A stretch of 64,000 nt of DNA. Origin: CAWCKS01 sp963796195. GTDB lineage: Bacteria > Pseudomonadota > Alphaproteobacteria > Rhizobiales > Xanthobacteraceae. Below the pieces are notes generated by a model that was not told the DNA's origin, searched no databases, and saw only the letters and a program-made list of their open reading frames with translations. Position 1 is the stretch's first letter. Each line of letters starts with the position of its first letter. A program made the position numbers and the translations under genes. The DNA lies in contig CAWCKS010000014.1 of NCBI GenBank assembly GCA_963796195.1, positions 1 to 64,000 on the forward strand, written 5' to 3'. Of this stretch, positions 63,705-64,000 are shown one piece after another.

Positions 63705-64000
63705 ATGCGAACTGCCGAACGTAATCACAAGCGTCCGGGCCTGAGCTTGCTGACCGCGGCTCTGCTCGCGTCGGCCATGGTCGCCGTACCGAACTGCGCA
63801 AATGCGGCGAGCTGGTTCTGGGGCCCGGAGCCGGGCTCGTCCATGGTGCCGCGGCCGATGCAACACAAGCAACGGAACAAGGTATCGAAGGCCGCCGAGC
63901 GGGTGGCCGAAAAGAACATGCCCGAAGGCCCGCTGATCATCGCGATCTCGATCCAGCACCAGCAGCTCAAGGTGTTCGACGTCAACGGCCTCTTCGCGGA
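63705..64000 (+). CDS. L,D-transpeptidase-like protein, cut by window end
   Basis: The frame runs off the right edge after 98 codons. Signal peptide RPGLSLLTAALLASAMVAVP, then AASWFWGPEPGSSMVPRP and EGPLIIAISIQHQQLKVFDV, NGLFA, matching the start of a YkuD L,D-transpeptidase domain (the strand I-x-I-S-x-Q-x-L-x-V-F/Y). The catalytic SxGxxxCxN motif would lie beyond the window. Expected to act on periplasmic peptidoglycan. Confidence 0.7.
   Translation, partial: MRTAERNHKRPGLSLLTAALLASAMVAVPNCANAASWFWGPEPGSSMVPRPMQHKQRNKVSKAAERVAEKNMPEGPLIIAISIQHQQLKVFDVNGLFA

Overview
The window looks like chromosome of a GC-rich alphaproteobacterium of the Bradyrhizobium/Rhodopseudomonas kind. That is inference from gene content: a GcrA-type regulator, an Flp-type pilin, several glutathione S-transferases, a beta carbonic anhydrase, GrlR-like and CreA-like proteins, and REP-like intergenic repeats of the gtagggcggatt type. 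No rRNA, tRNA or CRISPR array was seen.

Positions 1 to about 14070 are a decayed accessory island. An IS5-type element has an IS91-type element (with its own tyrosine recombinase) inserted into its left end. An IS701-type element follows and abuts a broken DUF4238-like gene. Next, on the minus strand, is a broken gene of about 3.8 kb (6017-11090). Conceptual repair gives a restriction-nuclease-like N-terminus with a QxK-type motif, a P-loop STAND-like NTPase core and a long C-terminal region. An IS3-type element sits between its Walker A motif and the rest of the NTPase domain, with a 3-bp target duplication. This extinct nuclease-STAND protein resembles antiviral STAND (Avs-like) architectures and is the most interesting object in the window. 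Beyond it lie two copies of a C45 acyltransferase gene (one decayed, one 3'-truncated), a decayed STM3941-like membrane protein and an unrecognised decayed gene.

From about 14085 to 33520 the sequence is ordinary chromosome. It holds a glycine-rich repeat protein, a Doc-type toxin with its antitoxin, small secreted and membrane proteins, two GSTs, a MAPEG protein, a DnaJ/TPR membrane protein, a carbonic anhydrase, a GcrA paralogue, a Tat-exported ABC substrate-binding protein, a quinone oxidoreductase, a Bcr/CflA-type transporter, an SRPBCC protein, and FAD- and NAD-dependent oxidoreductases. Positions 33723 to 38424 carry a five-gene branched-chain amino acid/amide-type ABC transporter operon on the minus strand (substrate-binding protein, LivH, LivM, LivG, LivF).

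From 38425 to 64000 come a 2-oxoglutarate dioxygenase, a GFA-fold protein, an FG-GAP repeat protein, an Flp pilin, a Sel1-repeat protein, a LysR regulator divergent from a SnoaL-like protein, a tyrosine phosphatase, a NUDIX hydrolase, three tandem GrlR-like domains, a DUF2161 nuclease-fold protein, a dienelactone hydrolase, further GSTs, a histidine phosphatase, CreA and the start of an L,D-transpeptidase.

A window-wide oddity is that many otherwise well-conserved genes are frameshifted. In nearly every case I could diagnose, removing single inserted bases restores the family sequence. The density is greatest in the liv operon. This may be residual insertion-type sequencing error rather than biology, so genes called pseudogene for that reason alone may be intact in the organism.
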